Positions 51,165 to 60,895 of a stretch of DNA of 64,000 bases are shown here, one piece after another. Position 1 is the stretch's first letter. Every line of letters starts with the position of its first letter. The notes beneath the pieces are model-generated. The model searched no databases and was not told the origin of the DNA. It saw only the letters and a list, made by a program, of their open reading frames with translations. Position numbers and translations under genes: made by a program. The DNA is from Bimastos eiseni (taxonomy: Eukaryota; Annelida; Clitellata; Crassiclitellata; Lumbricidae), in NCBI GenBank assembly GCA_959347315.1, contig OY365810.1:30829515-30893514 (forward strand), written 5' to 3'.

Positions 51165-53582
51165 ATGTGTTTGGCTTTCGTTTTAACAGAGCGAAGTCGC
51201 ATCCGTGTAGCCATAGCTTTAATGTTTTTCAGCATAACTGGCACGACCTGTTCGAAGATGTTGATGTTGTATGGTTACCACCTATTGGTGCGTCTACAGA
51301 AATATTTCAGCATGGTGGAGTCGTACGATGCAAAATTTCTGCCGATATTTTTGCTGTGTGCTGGAACATTTGGCCTGATCGTCAATGCTTTTGGCATCTA
51401 TCTGTACTTCCGCTGCCTCTATCCGTTGCAGAGGAGCCATCTATACATACAGATATTTTGTCATGTCTACGCATGCGGAATTCTATGTGTTTCGACCATG
51501 TGCATTTGTTTAGTATGCTGTTTTCACTACTTGATGGTCGACAAAGCCTTTCAAGTAAGTAGCCATCACGTGCTGAATAAAATTACTGAGTCCATAGGCC
51601 TAGATGTGAAATGTAGCGAGATGGTATGAATATGATGCTATTTTAGTCCCAGTAGTTTCAAGTGTTTGTTCATTGTTGTGATTACGATGTCTTGCGATAC
51701 TTTGTTTCCCACAAGAGATGTGGATTGTAATAACAACTTGCGACTGATTTTGTGCAAATGGGTCACATATGTAAAATATCTGGTAATTGAATTGAATATG
51801 TTTGTTCAAAAGCTGAAGTGTTTTCTTAGTTGCCTATGGGGCCGTTCACATATTATATAACGCATAAAATCCCAATTTTTGACCCACCTCTTACCCCTAG
51901 TAACGTTATATAACAGCAGCTGTGACCCCCCACCCCTATATTATATAACAGATATGCTACGTATTGTGAACTTCGATTAAACAATGAAGGTCCGTATTAC
52001 ATGGAATTTCCAATTGGCAGGCAAACAGGCAAAATAGAATAAACTGACAAAAAGTTTGTTATATAACAAAACCTTCAACCTACCCCCCCCCCCCACCCAA
52101 CACAATATAACGCTAACAAAACCGGAACCCACCCACCTACCCCTTGAGCGTTATATAATATGTGAACGGCCCCTATGTACATATGTATCTTATGTGTGTT
52201 AACACTGTTATGTTTGGATGCAAATGTGCTGACCTGCAATACATTGGACCAACCAACCTTCCGCAACTACTTATGTTGCACTGTTTTTAGATATGTCAGA
52301 TAACTAGCCATCTTTTAAGATCTCTCTAGGTTCTTGATAGTTGTTTCATAGGTGTTCAGACGTTGTGTTCATGGTGGTTAAATTGCTTAAGCTGTTCAAA
52401 TCATTGCCAGTCTAAGGCTCTATTACTGATACGTTCACTCTATGCTATTCGATAAGTGTAAAATGTCTCTGACACTATGCATTTGGTCGATTATGGGGCA
52501 GCGATCCCGGGAACTCGAGAGGGACACGTCCCCCACATTTTGCAGAGATGGGACACGTTCTACGTGTGTCTCCCACATTTCCTAGCCCCTCTCATTGGGT
52601 GTCCCCCACCTGTCAAACGAGATTGCAGCCTCCGATAGGCAAATTTACGTGATGAATCTACTCATTTTGGTGGCTGATCTCATAGTTCGTTTGACGGATC
52701 TTAAATCCGGCTGAATTTTTCCGCTGGACTCATGCTTATGTCAAAGGTAGAAAATGGTAATCTGACAAAATATGTGACTCGATCACCTGCACAAAACCAG
52801 TTGTAAGTCAAGAACAACTTGCGACTGGTTTTGTGCAAATGGGTCTCATATGTACAATACCTGGTAATTGTTTTAAGCGTTTGCTGCTGTAGGATGGAAT
52901 CCAGCCAATTATGAAGAAATACCGAACAGACGTGACGGTAAAATCGCTGATCGATGACCTTCAGATAAATTTCAAGTGTTGTGGAGGTGACGACTACACA
53001 GACTGGTTCCGTGTGGCGTGGATGGCTGATGCCTTCATTAACGAAAATGATCCGGATGTGAGGCTGAGACTGAGGAACGGCATCTATGAGTCAGACGATG
53101 TGCCCTACAGCTGCTGCGACCCAAAGGCGCCGAGATCTTGCATCAGCTTTCATGTACACGATGACTCCAAGCATTTCAATTACTTTCACTTTAAGGATCT
53201 TACCATCTACCATGATGGTTGTAGGTATTGAAATGAGCCAATTCTCTTTTATGCACTTTATTGTTTATTTGTGTTCTTATGCTGTAATTTGTGCACTAAA
53301 ATTGAACCTAAACCGATCTAGTCTGGAACCTTATGGGAAATGGCAGCACTAGACTCTTGGTGGAAAGGGCATTGCCAGAGCAGCGACTGCTCTGGCAATG
53401 CCCTTTCCATCAAGAGTCTAGTCTAGTCTGTAACCGGTACAGGGCAATTTATGGCTATCCTAAACTTTTAATTAACTAAATCACGTGACTATGTCTGTCT
53501 GATTTAAGGCGCACGTGGTGGGACAGCGCGTGATTTGACAGCGCGCAGTGTTGCAGTCGACCTACATAGGCTATTGTTTACG

Positions 53583-53631
<49 letters not shown>

Positions 53632-55441
53632 AACATGTAATGTAGGTATAATTCCATTAATTATCACTAAAAATCGAAGCTTAATGGGCAAATGTGTATT
53701 TTAGTCTATTTTAAACCCGTTTCACCCATATCTGTTTTAGCGAGAATGGAAACTTAATGACTAAATTTGTATTGTAGTCTATTTTTAACCCATTTCGTCC
53801 ACCGTCAATTTTTGAAATTTTGGTCTCAACGCACAGAAAAATACTTCTGTGATCAAAAGTTCTTAGCATAATACGTGTAAAAACGACGCTAACACTAACC
53901 CTGTCTGAGCAATACATCGTGTAATGTAAGGTTAAAGTTAAGCACGGCCTGTGATTTTTCACGGGTTAACAGCTAGAAGAGTGCCAGTTGGAGTTGAATC
54001 GTGAGCTAATATATTATATGACCCGTGATTCTTCACGGGTTAACAGCTAGTAACAATAATAACAGTAAATGGCGACCTTAAAATTTGGTAACCACATAAG
54101 CTCGCTAAAGCGGCCAAGCCCCTTGCCCGCATAAAGTCGCTATAAATAGTCTAAGAGAGCCGCAGTCTAGCATACTTTATGCCAATGTAATGCTCAAGTA
54201 AGTTGTGTCATATAGGCCGACAAGTAACTTCGGTTAGTCTAGTTAAGGCTGCTAATGTCAGCAGTTGCTGGGACATGCGTCAATGGGATACCCAGCTACA
54301 AATTTGTCAAAAATTTTGTCAATGTCAAATGAACAGTCTCTGGTAGGATGCATAAATAAAACTGCTACATCTGACAATCTTTCATTGAGCATTGTAGTTT
54401 CAAGCATGTCTTAACTAGTTTGATACAACTGACTGAGCGCTCTGATTGAGCAGATGAGGCTCACTAGGAGAGCACAATCTATGAATGGTAGATTATGAGT
54501 GTGACGTGAAGATAGCGAATTGTTTAGGAAGATTTAGGTTGACGAAGGACAATGTAATTAAAGCTTCCTGTGTGCAGCGTGTTGTGTGCAACAAGAGTAT
54601 TGGAGTCTGGTGGCTAGTTGCAAGTGGCAGGGCAGAGGCATTCTTGCCATAGCATTTGCCCTGGTGTAGCACCGTCACTGCTTATGGGAGTATGGATGCC
54701 CTTAGAATAATGGATAACATATTGGGGTGCCGAGCTGAGGAACTGAGTTCGATTCCTGTATCCTCCGTTAGGTTGACAAGACCTTCTTTTGCTAGTTGGT
54801 GACATTGGTTAAATTATATTTATAATGTAATTAGTGCCTTGCATGTCTGCCAACAGATATATTTGACTCCTGTAATTACTTGTCATCACTCGTTCATACT
54901 AAGTGATCATACTGTGGTCTGTCAGCTTGAAATTTTGCGGTAATTATTATTGTTGTTATTAGCACTGTCTCGTGATGCTGTTATTTATTTTGCTTTCAAG
55001 CACAATTGAATTCAAAAACTGCAATCCCTTGATCTTAACTTGACTAGATTGATGCTAGTAGTTGTGTGTTAGGAAGTAATGTGAGATTATTCTGTTATTG
55101 TTTGTGTTTGCAGAGAAGTGCTAAAGGACTACTTTGCTAAATGGGTTCTTTCGCCAATTTTAGCCCTAAGCTGTGTGCTCTGCTTCTTGAGCCTGTTGGT
55201 TCTGTTACTGGCTCGCTATCTCCACACGTCCATGCTCGCGGCCCTTCAAACTGACAATCCCACAGCCGATGCTATGGGCTATACCTCTCAGTGTTGCATT
55301 TTTGTTGGTGAAGGAATGCTTAATGCTGTGATGAATCTAGATCCCATACAACCGGTTTATGAGAATATACGACCAAGTGTTCCTGCTATGTGTGGACAGC
55401 CACCCCGGCCTTTGATATCGTCGTCTACCACAAAGTCATGA
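51165..55441 (+). CDS. Peripherin-2/ROM1-like tetraspanin, 3 exons
   Basis: Exons 51165-51554, 52893-53224 and 55114-55441 give 1050 nt, 349 residues plus stop, all phases consistent; human peripherin-2 has about 346. Four membrane segments lie near residues 14-36, 58-82, 97-121 and 252-274. The large loop has FKCCGGDDYTDWF (CCG at 159-161), DVPYSCCDPKAPRSC and DGC before the last helix, which is followed by RYLHT as in peripherin-2. These proteins are membrane scaffolds; vertebrate peripherin-2/ROM1 shape photoreceptor disc rims. The loop has six cysteines; the extra one that vertebrate peripherin-2 uses for covalent oligomers (Cys150) has no counterpart between TM3 and CCG. The C-terminal tail (275-349) is unlike the vertebrate one. 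A short separate frame at 51092 ends before this start. An ATTAAA at 55756 could be the polyadenylation signal. Confidence 0.9.
51734..51789 (+). repeat. 56-bp repeat copy 1 (tetraspanin intron 1)
   Basis: Matches 52815-52870 at 52 of 56 positions, starting CAACTTGCGACTG and ending CTGGTAATTG. Confidence 0.85.
51838..52173. mobile_element. Harbinger-like MITE (336 bp) in tetraspanin intron 1
   Basis: The ends are perfect 26-bp inverted repeats beginning GGGGCCGTTCACATATTATA. TAT flanks both sides (51835-51837 and 52174-52176), a 3-bp target duplication as in PIF/Harbinger elements, although TAA/TTA is the usual site. The interior has C-rich runs and several GTTATATAAC words and no coding capacity. 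Confidence 0.8.
52766..52857. repeat. Foldback hairpin containing 56-bp repeat copy 2
   Basis: CCTGCACAAAACCAGTTGTA is followed within about ten bases by its near reverse complement (GCGACTGGTTTTGTGC). Symmetry extends outward through TATGTGAC and GTCTCATATG. The right arm continues as the direct repeat also found at 51734. Confidence 0.65.
53349..53421. repeat. 35-bp near-perfect hairpin with 3-nt loop
   Basis: The arms at 53349-53383 and 53387-53421 are reverse complements at 34 of 35 positions around the loop CGA. It lies 125 bp into tetraspanin intron 2. A 3-nt loop is too small for a normal microRNA precursor. Confidence 0.9.
53582..53631. repeat. (GTTA)n microsatellite
   Basis: About twelve uninterrupted GTTA units in tetraspanin intron 2. 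Confidence 0.95.
53681..54052. repeat. Cluster of short duplicated blocks
   Basis: A block with AGTCTATTTTAAACCCGTTT at 53702 recurs in diverged form at about 53776. CACGGGTTAACAGCTAG occurs at about 53959 and again at about 54037, the second time in a palindrome (CCCGTGATTCTTCACGGG). Probably remains of a transposable element in tetraspanin intron 2. Confidence 0.55.
54695..54955 (+). repeat. SINE family B copy in tetraspanin intron 2
   Basis: Head AGAATAATGGATAACATATTGG, B-box-like GAGTTCGATTCC, body GGTTGACAAGACC and tail GATCATACTGTGGTCTGTCA. The B-box is a good consensus match. Confidence 0.7.
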
Positions 55442-56068
55442 GTAGCGACATTAGAAATGGTGCAGTCATTCAGTAACTGAAAGTTTAATGTATTGTTGAA
55501 GTGTTACCATAATTGGGTTTCTGATGCTAATGGTGTACAAAATTTTGAGTTATTTATCCGTTTTTCGTATTTATGATGTACTAAACCAGTGAATTGTTTT
55601 TGCACAGACTGTATCTCATAATTAGGTCCACAATTTTTCAAGCTTAATATGTTGAGATAAACTGATTTTTATTATTGGTGCTACAGTTTGTAACATTTTA
55701 AAATTGGTTCATCTTTTGGAGTTGAAATTGCATGTGAATAGTAATGGTTTTCAACATTAAAATCAAATTTTTTACATGTTGTTGATTGCAAGATTGGTTG
55801 TGGATTTATCTGTAATGGTTAATGCAAGGATTTTTTTAATGGTTGTCCCTGTGGTGATGCTGGTGATTCATGTGCTGGTTATGACATGTATTATATTAAA
55901 CTGTAATCTCAAAACTTCTAAAGCACTACTTGAAAAACCTATAATTGTCACTTTAAAAATGAGAGTATATTTAATGAACTTAATCATGAATTGGCATCGT
56001 CTTTACATGGGAACTTTAAAATGGTGTGGTGCCCAATCGACGGGCAGCGGTGTTGCAAGATCTCATTC
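55442..56068. other. 3' flank of the tetraspanin gene
   Basis: AT-rich, with ATTAAA at 55756. A reading frame at 55776-56174 runs into the transposable element and has biased composition; I do not regard it as a gene. Confidence 0.4.
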
Positions 56069-56076
56069 GAACAATT

Positions 56077-56886
56077 CAGGGATGTGGTCTCGAGACCATG
56101 GTCTTGGTCTCGAGACCGGAAAACTGCGGTCTTGGTCTTTGTCTCGACTGCGTCGGTCTTGGTCTTGGTCTTAAAGGAACGGTCTTGGGATTGGTCTCCG
56201 TCTTAGGTTAGCGTTTTCCGTATCAGAGCAATTTATTTGATATTTGTCAGTCAGTTTCGATTATTAGAGACACCGGATGTTTAGGCCCTACGGCGTGTTT
56301 TCGATTTATGACGCGCTGACCATCTGTGTATAGGCTTACGTACCTGTTTCTATGGGTAAAAAATGCATTTGCAACGGAACCAGTTATTTCCAAATTTACT
56401 TTCATAAATGTCAAGGTTTTGGAACAACCTAAGGATTATGTGGTTGGCCAAGTGTATAGTCACTGTTAACCTACAATTTCGAGTACAAGTAGAGGCCAAC
56501 ACCATTTAAACGGAACGTTAACCGACTTGTTCAGATGTCTTATATAGAACCTATCGTATAGGCCTAGTGTAAGTAATTTATAGTGTGATATTCTCAGGCC
56601 GAAGCCATGTACTGAACCCATAAAAGTTCAGACTCGCCGGTAAAACTGTTTTCTGGGCCATTATTAAGATATATAATAAAATTAATGTTTTAAGCGTGTT
56701 ATTCCGTTTTAGCCTTTAAATAAATTGAACTGTTTATGAAAAAAAGGGTATCGGTCTTGGTCTCCGACCCTCGGTCTTGGTCTTTGTCTCGGACCAACCG
56801 GTCTTGGTCTTGGTCTCAGACCACCCGGTCTTGGTCTCGGACCTCTCGGTCTTGGTCTCGAGGTTTTAGTCTCGTGCCCAACACGG
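56077..56886. mobile_element. hAT-like element (810 bp) with GGTCTTGGTCTC subterminal arrays
   Basis: The same 8-mer GAACAATT flanks it at 56069-56076 and 56887-56894. The ends (CAGGGATGTGGTCTCGAGAC left; reverse complement of right CCGTGTTGGGCACGAGAC) are imperfect inverted repeats. Each end carries many copies of GGTCTTGGTCTC (56098-56200 and 56750-56870), and the middle is unrelated AT-rich sequence. Subterminal motif arrays are known transposase-binding features of hAT elements. No transposase is encoded; the arginine/proline-rich frame on the minus strand is a product of the array. Confidence 0.75.
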
Positions 56887-56993
56887 GAACAATTCAATGA
56901 AAATTTTGCAGGGTCGAGGTCATACAATAGCAATATAAAAATGTGTATAATTACATTTGGATAAGCCCCATTTTAGTAAGTAGGCCTCATTAA

Positions 56994-57489
56994 GGGGCCG
57001 GCCACATATTACGTACGCAACGAGGGGTAGGGGTTTCGAATTTCGGCGATTTTGCGTACGGGTGCGTATGGCGGGGTTGGCCGGTTGGGGTCCCAAAAAT
57101 ATATACGTAGCTCTACGGTGTACGTACGCAAATATAATTGTCAAATTATGACGTACACAATACGGAATATTAAAAATAAGAACTGCAAACCCAATCACAG
57201 ACTTTATTCTTGCTTAATCAATTTTATGTAGCATTAAATCTTTAAAATGCAAGCATTGTTAGTGTTTTTGCTAAAAATGATGCTTAACAAAAATAAATAG
57301 CCTTTGGTAAAATCTATGTCATATATCGATGTCTTTAGCTTTTTAACTTTTGGGTTCGGTGGTGGTTAGAGCTCAACTGTACGTACGTATGGAGGGAGGG
57401 TCCACGAAATATATGCAGTGCAATGGGGCGGGGAGGAGGAGAGGGTCCGAAAATCCGATTGTTTGCCTACGTAATATATGGATAGGTCC
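56994..57489. mobile_element. Harbinger-like MITE (496 bp)
   Basis: The left end GGGGCCGGCCACATATTACG and the right end (reverse complement GGACCTATCCATATATTACG) are imperfect inverted repeats of about 27 bp, flanked by TAA on both sides (56991-56993 and 57490-57492). The end sequence and 3-bp duplication tie it to the element at 51838. GTACG words recur inside. Confidence 0.7.
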
Positions 57490-57839
57490 TAATTAGATAT
57501 CCTTTATTTACCGCTGACAAACGCATAGGCGCATTTGAGCCCTATTATGGATTGCTCATTGGTAAAAGAGTGCTTGTATATTAAGTCACTGAAAGTGGAT
57601 TAATAGGCAATGGGAATGAAAAGTGATTACTTATCAATTGATCAACCAATCAGCTGATTCTTTCTATTATGATTAATTGAACTGTCTAGTTATCACAAAG
57701 GAATAGCGAGTACAGCAAAGAGTATGCTAGGCTTAGTGTGTATTTCAATTGAAATATTGATGGTCAATAATGTATGCGGCGTTTGAAGCCAAATTTTGCG
57801 CCACAGAAGTTACTTCGATGAGTATTCAATAGGTGGCGC

Positions 57840-58013
57840 TATGTGCGTGTTGGCGTCGTCCATTTTCGCTGGTGATGTCGTCATGTGATGTTCCTCTGTT
57901 TTACATTCGTTCTTATTGATCACATATTTATAAAACGCCGAGAGATTATTCATCCAATTAAGGGAAATTAGCAGCAAAAATTTATTGTTCTGCCGCAGAG
58001 AGACATTGCACCG
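57840..58013 (+). other. Possible non-coding first exon
   Basis: A GC-richer block with a YY1-like CCATTTTCGC near 57861 ends at an excellent donor (CCG then GTAAGTAAG at 58014). Another strong donor (TTAG then GTAAGAT) lies at about 58174. Both could be alternative first exons of a plus-strand gene whose coding exons are beyond the window. No coding exon is recognised in 58-64 kb. Confidence 0.3.
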
Positions 58014-58174
58014 GTAAGTAAGAAGAGATATGTAGTCATTTAGCCACAACAAAGCGCGTTTAGTAGGGTTAGTAATACTCCTTCCTGTACGCCGACTACA
58101 CGACATCTTATCGCACTATCGAGGCTATGCTAGGCTTAGTGTGGCGAGCTTAGCCTATCCGAAACACGTATTAG

Positions 58175-58604
58175 GTAAGATTATATGGTGTATGCATACT
58201 ATTTAAATGGTTTAAGATAATAACAAGTGTCATGAATGTCGTTGTAGCCATGATGAGGAGCCTAGAATGTCTTCCCTGGATTGCATCTTGTTATCTTATG
58301 TGTGTAGGGTTGAGGCTGTAACTGAAAGTTAGGCCGGAATATAAATAAAAAAATTGACTTCTGAGGCCGAGAGCATACACAATGCTATGCGTCGCCTAAA
58401 GACACCTAACTTCTTTTAATATGTGTCGCGAGGGTGGGTTAGGGTCGGATTTGGCGGTAAATGGGTATTTTATTGTATTTTCAACAAAATGTTGATCAAA
58501 AACAGGTAGCTTATTTTATTATTTTTAACATGACTGCAAGCGATGTACTAAAGAAAAATGCTGAACTGTCCCAAAACAGCATTATTCATTTAATTAAACA
58601 AGCT
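58175..58604. other. Unassigned stretch
   Basis: No gene or repeat could be supported between the candidate donor sites and the minisatellite. Confidence 0.3.
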
Positions 58605-58850
58605 TCTACGTAAGCATATGATCCTTTTCATAGATCCAGCTTCCATTTAGGCACATTTCTGTTCATAGATCCAGCTACTATTTAAGCATTATTCTTTCAT
58701 CAGTCTAGCTTCTACTTACACAGTCTTCTTTTCATCTATCCCGCTTCCATCTAAGCACATTCTCTCATCAATCCAGCTTCTACTTAAGCATGATATCTTT
58801 GTCGATCCAGCTTTTGTTCATTTCATAGATCCTGACTCCATTTAAGCTAC
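58605..58850. repeat. Degenerate minisatellite
   Basis: Variants of ATCCAGCTTCTACTTAAGCA joined by CTTTTCATAG-like spacers repeat about seven times with a period near 35-45 bp. Confidence 0.75.
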
Positions 58851-59552
58851 AGTTGGACACCTACTCACGTCAAATTCACCAATATGAAACGCATGCTGCG
58901 CTAAAATATATGATATACTCAACGAAATAATTAAATACGCTAAAATACACGTGGACGAAATGGTCAATAATAAAATACACTAAGATACACATTTACCGGT
59001 TTGGCAACATGAGTGTCAGTTGGGTCAGGTTAGGTATTGTGAGGTTCGGCTATGGTAATGACTACTGTCATTTTTAGATACACACGAAAAATATTTGGCC
59101 ACAGTATTACTGAAGATTCGGCCGGTGAAGCACAATGCATGTGCTAATGTATGCTTGTATTAATGTGTAATATATGCTGCTTTTAGACTTTTATAAATGC
59201 ATTTCAGGAACCCTTGAAACACTATGAACATGGCTGTATAAGAGATCTTAACATAACTAGAAAGGGACATCATGGATATAAAATGGAAAATTGTTCCAAG
59301 TGAATTGATCAACACACGATTCTGCACCAAGCTTTGTGTATGTTTGCACCTAAGTGATGCCATAATTATGTTGAGTGTAAGGTGTTTGAACGTACATTTA
59401 TTTTATGTTTTACCAGTCTTACCAGTGGCATCAAAGGTCGTATTGAGATTAATGCCATTTTGTGGTACTGGGGAAAACAGATTTTGAGGCAATTATTATT
59501 ATTCAACAGTTTAACGACATCTTATAGCAACACAGGCTGTTGATGTCTTCAG
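58851..59552. other. Unassigned stretch
   Basis: Short frames only. AAATACAC(G/T)-type words repeat near 58930-58995. No gene is supported. Confidence 0.3.
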
Positions 59553-59556
59553 AATT

Positions 59557-60440
59557 TGTTACATTTCTGTCGCGAGTTCCCTCTCTCGCCACTCCTTCTT
59601 CTTGATGACGAGAGTACCCGCTGGTTCTTTCCTCTATCACCAAGCTCAGCAACACGACACACTTGATGGTTTTAATATGTGTATTTAATGAAATATATAT
59701 ACTCATCCTATCTACACTTACTGGAGTTATTAGTGTCCTTTTGAAATGTTTCCCTGGTTTACGTTGAAGACGGGATTCCCAACTACGTTGATTATCCTTA
59801 TTGTCAAAACGACCTAGCATCTCCCTCAGTTCTGAAGCAAGTCCCTCTTCCCTTGCTTGCTACGCTATATGAATCCTTCTAGAGGCGATTTCCTTCGCCA
59901 TCCCAAACGCAAAACTCATATCTCTATTGGATGACAGGTCACCTGCAGAAACCATTACTAAACCTTGGTTGGACGGGTTTTGGTGTCCCTAGCGTAACGT
60001 CAGATTCCTAGGGGCGTCTAGTTATTGTTTGACTAGCGGCTGTTATGGCTGAGCCTTATTAGTGACAATGAATCCCATTACTACAGTTATGCCGCCTAAC
60101 AGATTGCACCGTTCATGTCGGAATTGTCCTCTATTCATGATTAGTGTCAACCAGCCGGTCCAGACCAAATCTCCAACTGATTCATGAATTTCTGGTCTGT
60201 GGGTCGTAGAGATGGAAGGGGTAGGCGTCCGCCTCGAGGTGTCGGATTTCGCTGCTTGACACTCCGTTGATATTTGCATATTCCTTGGTGTCTGTATTGA
60301 GGCTGTCTGCTTCAGGCGAGGCCCGTTGAGGTCTCCTTTCTCAGGTTTCAGGTAGACACTTCTATCCGTAGTCCTCCTACGCCTCTGCTGTCGATCAATG
60401 ACTTTTATATAGCGCCATCGTCCCGAGTGTCGCACGTCAC
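59557..60440 (-). mobile_element. Probable second solo LTR
   Basis: On the minus strand the segment starts near GTGACGTGCGACAC and ends CGCGACAGAAATGTAACA. It has a good TATA box (CTATATAAAAG, about 60402-60412) near its 5' end and a later ATTAAATACACA. AATT lies at both edges (59553-59556 and 60441-60444). Size and layout resemble the LTR at 8215-9126, but the sequences are not alike. The exact ends are less sure, because TG...CA is not perfect if AATT is the target duplication. Two reading frames inside are not taken as genes. Confidence 0.5.
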
Positions 60441-60664
60441 AATTTCAGTTCAATTTCGCATTTAGTTTTAATCATTTATCTTTATGTTGTCTTTTTTCCT
60501 TGAGTCTTTCTGTTTTCTTCCTTCTTTTTGTGTTGTTCGATTTCTGCATGATTGGTTTCTGAGATTTGAGGTAAGGCATTCGAAAGGTAGATTATGAGAA
60601 AATTCAGTGATGACTGAATTCAGTTTTACAGAACAGCTGATGTACAATATACATGGGGTTTGAG

Positions 60665-60895
60665 TGATGGATAACACCCAGACATGAAGACAAGTAGGAA
60701 GCGCGATTGAATCCCGCTACCCCTCAAGGTTGACTAGTCCTCTTGGCGATGATATTTGTTAACGTAGTTATGACATGATGAATTGATGATGCCTTGCATG
60801 ACTGCTGTACAGTTAAATTCGACTTCCATAATAACTAGTGATCATCCTTACACTCACTTGTAATAATCATACTGCATTCTTGTCGGTTTGAAATA
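60665..60895 (+). repeat. SINE family B copy
   Basis: Head GAGTGATGGATAACACCCAG, B-box-like GATTGAATCCC, body GGTTGACTAGTCC and GATGCCTTGCATGACTGC, and tail ATCATACTGCATTC. Confidence 0.65.

Noticed and set aside
53349..53421. A microRNA precursor
   Set aside because: The terminal loop of three bases and near-perfect pairing are unlike a Drosha substrate; a foldback repeat fits better.
56709..56933. Arginine/proline-rich minus-strand frame
   Set aside because: It is the translation of the GGTCTTGGTCTC array of the hAT-like element.
58605..58850. CRISPR-like array
   Set aside because: Units are degenerate, spacers are not unique and the genome is eukaryotic.
60043..60435. 130-codon minus frame, and the frame at 59503-59820
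   Set aside because: Both lie within the probable LTR and show no domain; they may be chance frames in R-U5.
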